Assembly (NCBI GenBank): GCA_041486955.1
Contig: JBGPML010000026.1
Location: 1 to 10,013, forward strand
Reading direction: 5' to 3'
Source: JBGPML01 sp041486955
GTDB taxonomy: Bacteria; Patescibacteriota; UBA1384; 2-12-FULL-50-11; DASWYB01
DNA length: 10,013 nt
Notes under the pieces: model-generated
Told to the model about the DNA's origin: nothing
Databases searched by the model: none
Seen by the model: the letters and a program-made list of their open reading frames with translations, nothing else
Made by a program: the position numbers and the translations under genes
Shown: piece after piece, positions 6,959-10,013 of the stretch
How the letters are laid out: every line of letters begins with the position of its first letter
Numbering within the stretch: the stretch's first letter is position 1

Positions 6959-7075
6959 ATAGACGAGGTTGCGCTTTTTCATCGTCAGAGCTTCCGAGCC
7001 TCATGCAACGTACGACGAGTACGTCTTATTTCGATTCTCAGCTCTTCCTTGAAAAATCATCAACCTCATCTATCT
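6957..7075. repeat. Long imperfect inverted repeat / candidate structured RNA
   Basis: The outer arms are AGATAGACGAGGTTG (6957-6971) and CAACCTCATCTATCT (7061-7075), complementary at 14 of 15 positions. Nested inside are TTTTTC (6975-6980) with GAAAAA (7051-7056), AGAGCT (6987-6992) with AGCTCT (7040-7045), and a perfect ACGTAC/GTACGT hairpin with a 5-nt loop (7008-7024). All four pairings are compatible in one fold. It begins at the stop codon of the VanW gene. It could be a 3' UTR structure, an unconventional terminator, a small RNA, or a miniature mobile element. I see no target-site duplication. Confidence 0.55.
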
Positions 7076-7092
7076 CACTCTTACTTCGAATC

Positions 7093-7098
7093 TTTTTT
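7093..7098 (+). terminator. Possible weak terminator T-run after the VanW operon
   Basis: Six Ts follow the long inverted repeat by 17 nt. The distance is too large for a normal intrinsic terminator. An alternative GATTC (7033-7037) with GAATC (7088-7092) pairing would bring a stem next to the T-run, but it is short and weak. Confidence 0.25.
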
Positions 7099-7134
7099 AA
7101 ATACATTTCATATTACCGCGCGAAGGGTTGGGCG

Positions 7135-7143
7135 TGCTACAAT
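7135..7143 (+). promoter_or_regulatory. Extended -10 promoter for the peptidase-like gene pair
   Basis: TGCTACAAT (7135-7143) is an extended -10 element: TG, one base, then TACAAT. No good -35 box is seen at normal spacing; TTACCG (7113-7118) is 19 bp upstream. Transcription would begin around 7150, giving a leader of about 30 nt. Confidence 0.55.
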
Positions 7144-7166
7144 AATATCTAGACTACACTAACGGC

Positions 7167-7175
7167 GAGGAGGGG
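7167..7175 (+). promoter_or_regulatory. Strong Shine-Dalgarno sequence that supports a GTG start
   Basis: GAGGAGGGG lies 5 nt before GTG at 7181 and is the best ribosome binding site in the window. It makes the non-ATG start convincing. Confidence 0.8.
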
Positions 7176-7180
7176 CCGGC

Positions 7181-8515
7181 GTGCGTTTTTATACAGTTCC
7201 TAATTTAAACGAGAAATGTTTTCAAAACGAAGATCTTCCGGAAGATCAGTTTTTGGGTGATGACGCGACTGGTCAAGCAGAAGGTGAATCTGGCTTTGGC
7301 GCTCCCATCGGTCAGGAGGGCGAGACAACTGAACCAACGTCACGTCCGCTGCAGTCATTTCAGCCTTCCCTGGCGGAGCGAGTGAAACAAGCGAGCCCGG
7401 CGAAAACAACTGCAGCCCCCCAAAGCCCGGGTGCCGCCCAAACCTTAACTCAATCGGCCGGTAAAAAAGCTGGCCAAGCTGTCGCTAAACAGGCCGGAGC
7501 TGCCGTTGCTAAATTAGGCGGTAAAGCCGCAGCCGGGTTAGTTTCGGGACCGTTGGGTTGGGCCGCTACAGCGATTAACGCCACCGTCGATGCCTTCAAG
7601 TTTATTAAAAGTCATCCCAAAATCCTCTATGCCTTTGCCGCGATTGGTCTTATTATAACGTTGCCGTTTTTTGTCTTTTTTCTCGATATTGTTCACCTGG
7701 GTTCGCTCCTTACCAGTCGACCCGGTGCAGATCCTAACGGCGGCAAACCGATTAAAGTTTTAGCTGATCCATATCTCGCGGCGATTGGTTCGGGCGATAA
7801 AGGCTTAACTGCAGTTAGTAGCTTATCGAAAATGCAGGCTATTCGGGAAAAACTTAAGCTAATCATCAAGAATAATCCGACTCATTTGTCTGATTCAGAT
7901 GTCGCAAAAGCCACTACGATTTTGGATCAAATGGCGGCTTTAGAAGGTAAAATTCGAACTTCAGCCAACGGCGCTGACAGTTCTATTCCTGCCGACTTTA
8001 TTACGCAGTATCGCCAACTCCAGCGCGATTTGTATACAGTTCTGATACCAAACAGCACAGACCCGAGAAATCAGGTGATTGCTTTAATGACGACTGGAGC
8101 CGTAAAGACCAATAATTATTGTAAGGGAACAGATAGTGACCTCAAATCTGGGCCGCTGAGTCCGACCCTTTTAAATGCCGTCGCTCAAATGGGCAAAGTT
8201 GCTGCCGCTAATGGTGGATCAATCACTATCAGCTGCGCCAAATCCGGACATGGTGGCCAAACCTATCATGCTCGCGGCCAGGCCGTAGATATTCAAGCCG
8301 ATCCGCAAGACCCTATCATTCAAAAACTATTACCCTATCTTCATGACAATAGAGACCAACTACAAATTGCGGAATTAATCTTTAATGAATCTGTTAACGG
8401 CCACCCAGCCGGTTATTATGATTATAAGAAGTCTGCCAACGGACAGATTGTTTATGATCAGGAAATGTATGCACAAGATCACACCACCCACATTCACGTG
8501 GGAGTATCACAATGA
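7181..8515 (+). CDS. Single-pass membrane protein with C-terminal LAS/M15-like metallopeptidase domain
   Basis: 444 residues starting at GTG 7181. The N-terminal 90 residues are acidic then Pro/Gln/Ser-rich and look disordered. Residues 92-136 are Ala/Gly/Lys-rich with small-residue spacing (AGKKAGQAVAKQAGAAVAK), followed by a TM helix at about 147-170. Because no signal peptide precedes the TM, the N-terminus is probably cytoplasmic and the rest outside. Residues about 205-290 are helical and charged. The C-terminal domain (about 300-444) has HARGQAVD, giving putative zinc ligands H363 and D370 (HxxGxAxD), and ends with DHTTHIHVGVSQ, where H437-x-H439 would supply the third ligand and catalytic neighbour. 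This layout is that of LAS/M15 peptidoglycan peptidases. Cleavage of peptide cross-links or D-Ala ends is the likely reaction, inferred. C314 and C352 may form a disulfide. It is coupled to the next gene by ATGA. Confidence 0.8.
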   Translation: MRFYTVPNLNEKCFQNEDLPEDQFLGDDATGQAEGESGFGAPIGQEGETTEPTSRPLQSFQPSLAERVKQASPAKTTAAPQSPGAAQTLTQSAGKKAGQAVAKQAGAAVAKLGGKAAAGLVSGPLGWAATAINATVDAFKFIKSHPKILYAFAAIGLIITLPFFVFFLDIVHLGSLLTSRPGADPNGGKPIKVLADPYLAAIGSGDKGLTAVSSLSKMQAIREKLKLIIKNNPTHLSDSDVAKATTILDQMAALEGKIRTSANGADSSIPADFITQYRQLQRDLYTVLIPNSTDPRNQVIALMTTGAVKTNNYCKGTDSDLKSGPLSPTLLNAVAQMGKVAAANGGSITISCAKSGHGGQTYHARGQAVDIQADPQDPIIQKLLPYLHDNRDQLQIAELIFNESVNGHPAGYYDYKKSANGQIVYDQEMYAQDHTTHIHVGVSQ

Positions 8516-10013
8516 AACCGCAACTGATCATTCTTCTTATCGTACTCTTTGTTATCTCTCCTTTTGGGCCCGAGATCGGCCATGCGCAGACATCAACGAA
8601 TATGGACGATCCGAATAACCCTGACTTATATTGGGGGGTGCAGGACGAAGGGCTTGATCCAGCACTCAATCAAAACGTTACTTCCAATAGTGGGTCATCT
8701 GACCCAGGAACAGCGCTGCAGAATATCAATGATTTAGATGCTGAACTTGGCAACTTGACTGATGCTTTCGGCTATAAAGATGCGTCGGGTCAATATGTGA
8801 CCGGATCGCTCGGACGGTTAAAATTAAAGCCTTCAGATAAGCAGCGGTTGATCAAGATTGCCAATGGCAGCCTGACTGACAAAGAAAAGCAGCAGATTCA
8901 ATACGATCAACGCTTAATGGATTTACTCGTCACCCTTGTGACACCTAAGGAGCAAGGCGGGGGCGGATTAACCTATTTGCGAGTTGGCGACTTACTGCGC
9001 TACCGCAATGACCCACGTTCAACTGAAACGGAATCGACGGACAATATTTCACAACATCAATACGGCAAAGCCGCTGATGTGATTGAGATCAACACAACTC
9101 GTTGTACCAAAAAAAGTTTCTTTAGTAGTAAAAAACTCGAACCATTTCCAGTTAAAGTCGCTTGGCAAGGGGGCGCTCCCAACAATCCGAATATGTCTGT
9201 TTTAGGGGCTTTCGATGCCATTGCTCGTGCCAATGCCTTCCGTGATATTTTAGGCGCCCTACCTGGGGATAGTTATAACGGTTCAATTCATGGACTAGAC
9301 GACCTCCTCCAACAGATGCAGCGGCGCGTATTAGCGAAAGAAGCCGGATTAAATCCAGGCGATCTCGATTATGTCAGTCATAACGACACCCTCGAAACAA
9401 TCGGGCAAACTGCGGTTGATAAAAGTTTAGGATTTCCGCCCTCTGCTTTAATTGGTGATTCAGAAGATGATTTAATTCGTTCAATCCCCCGTTCATTTAT
9501 TGAAAAGGAACTCTTAGTCCCCCCCACTTCTCTCAAAGGAGACGACTGGAACCAATCGCTCGAAAGACTCGGACGATTTATTGTGGCTTATCAAGTCGGG
9601 GTTGATCCAAACGAAATCTTAAACGGACATGTCGATGCGGTTATTAAATCTCCTTATTACAGTCAATATTCGGCCCTTGAAGAAGCTTATCGTTTGCCAC
9701 CTGGCTCGCTGGCTGGACTGAAGCAGAATAAACCCGAAGCATTTCGCCAAGTCGGAGCAGAATTGATTGCCGACAGGTTACAATACAATCCTGAAGAGCG
9801 GGATGCTTTAATTAACCAAGCTCAAAATAACTCTGTTAAACAACTGAGCCTGGCACGGTATGGCGATATGGCGAACTTACCAGGTTCAGCCCTTGTCATC
9901 ATGGCCCCGGTAGATAGTTCGTCTAAAGCCAAAGGGGAGACCTATCTCGGTAACGCTATTCTCAAAAGTCCCAGCTCAGTAACCACGGCGGAACTCCCTG
10001 ATGAAGTACGCAG
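8512..10013 (+). CDS. Secreted protein with SxHxxGxAxD (M15-like) motif and proline-marked helical repeats (3' partial)
   Basis: ATG at 8512 overlaps the preceding TGA by four bases, and the frame is open to the window edge (500 codons). Residues 1-25 are a signal peptide: short basic start, hydrophobic core ILLIVLFVI and likely cleavage after GHA. Residues 130-192 resemble the peptidase domain of the preceding gene: a helix (RLMDLLVTLV), a Gly-rich turn, then SQHQYGKAAD (180-189), an exact SxHxxGxAxD. No HxH or similar third-ligand motif is visible downstream, so it may be inactive, or the ligand may be missing from this part. From about residue 249 to the window end there are about eight units of 28-31 residues, each marked by a proline turn. 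The gene is coupled to its neighbour, so the two products probably act together in the envelope. I do not recognise the full-length family. Confidence 0.75.
   Translation, partial: MKPQLIILLIVLFVISPFGPEIGHAQTSTNMDDPNNPDLYWGVQDEGLDPALNQNVTSNSGSSDPGTALQNINDLDAELGNLTDAFGYKDASGQYVTGSLGRLKLKPSDKQRLIKIANGSLTDKEKQQIQYDQRLMDLLVTLVTPKEQGGGGLTYLRVGDLLRYRNDPRSTETESTDNISQHQYGKAADVIEINTTRCTKKSFFSSKKLEPFPVKVAWQGGAPNNPNMSVLGAFDAIARANAFRDILGALPGDSYNGSIHGLDDLLQQMQRRVLAKEAGLNPGDLDYVSHNDTLETIGQTAVDKSLGFPPSALIGDSEDDLIRSIPRSFIEKELLVPPTSLKGDDWNQSLERLGRFIVAYQVGVDPNEILNGHVDAVIKSPYYSQYSALEEAYRLPPGSLAGLKQNKPEAFRQVGAELIADRLQYNPEERDALINQAQNNSVKQLSLARYGDMANLPGSALVIMAPVDSSSKAKGETYLGNAILKSPSSVTTAELPDEVR
9256..10013 (+). 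repeat. About eight tandem ~30-residue helical repeats in the secreted protein
   Basis: Marker prolines fall at residues 251, 282, 310, 338, 366, 397, 427 and 457, a spacing of 28-31. The unit begins L/V/Y-x-P-[GPT]-[DS]-L or similar and ends with a helix such as IGQTAVDKSLG, LGRFIVAYQVG or VGAELIADRLQ. The DNA of the units is not similar by eye, so the repeat is old. It may continue past the window edge. Confidence 0.5.

Noticed and set aside
6957..7075. CRISPR or insertion sequence reading of the inverted repeat
   Set aside because: There is a single pair of arms, no regular spacers, no transposase and no visible target-site duplication.
8512..8515. UGA as a sense codon (recoded genetic code)
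   Set aside because: TGA ends the peptidase-like gene exactly at an ATGA overlap, a second TGA follows soon after in that frame, and no long gene contains an internal in-frame TGA.
8385..8737. Two short + strand open frames and an antisense one around the gene junction
   Set aside because: They lie inside the coupled peptidase-like genes, whose own frames have clear domain motifs, a signal peptide and an ATGA overlap.
7181..10013. Type IV secretion or conjugation components
   Set aside because: Ala/Gly segment and wall-peptidase domain made me consider it, but no VirB-type ATPase or other secretion gene is in the window.

Overview
The window reads as part of a small bacterial genome with standard stop codons. 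All genes lie on the + strand and are tightly packed. I suggest a Patescibacteria/CPR-type bacterium, with moderate confidence. The reasons are Pro-Thr-rich linkers in several envelope proteins, a compact membrane pyrophosphatase, a VanW/G5 envelope protein, and two large poorly characterised membrane or secreted proteins. No taxonomic marker gene is present. Almost every product is predicted to sit in, or beyond, the cytoplasmic membrane.

Region 1 (1-2744) holds two neighbouring genes for secreted or anchored proteins. The first is cut by the left edge. The second is a membrane-anchored zinc metallopeptidase of the metzincin type, most like the gametolysin M11 family. Both carry the same roughly 100-residue beta-type domain (GWAxDPD signature), then Pro/Thr linkers, and both end in an unusual cysteine-bracketed tail, C-[KR]-[KR]-hydrophobic-C-[KH]-stop, with exactly nine residues between the cysteines. 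This looks like an undescribed C-terminal tail and is the most interesting signal in the window.

Region 2 (2745-6958) is a probable operon behind a good sigma70-type promoter: a membrane proton-pumping pyrophosphatase (hppA) carrying the K+-independent signature residues, a small DUF3006 protein, and an envelope protein with a TM anchor, YoaR-like putative peptidoglycan-binding domains, a VanW domain and a C-terminal G5-like domain.

Region 3 (6959-7180) is intergenic. It starts with a long imperfect inverted repeat (about 119 nt, outer arms matching at 14 of 15 positions, with further nested pairing). It ends with an extended -10 promoter and a strong Shine-Dalgarno sequence.

Region 4 (7181-10013) is a translationally coupled pair (ATGA overlap). 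The first gene encodes a single-pass membrane protein with an Ala/Gly-rich segment and a C-terminal LAS/M15-like metallopeptidase domain (HxxGxAxD plus HxH). The second, cut by the right edge, encodes a secreted protein with the SxHxxGxAxD motif but no HxH in the visible part, followed by about eight roughly 30-residue proline-marked repeats. Together the window looks like a cell-surface and envelope-remodelling locus next to an energy-coupling pump. The functional link between these parts is inference.
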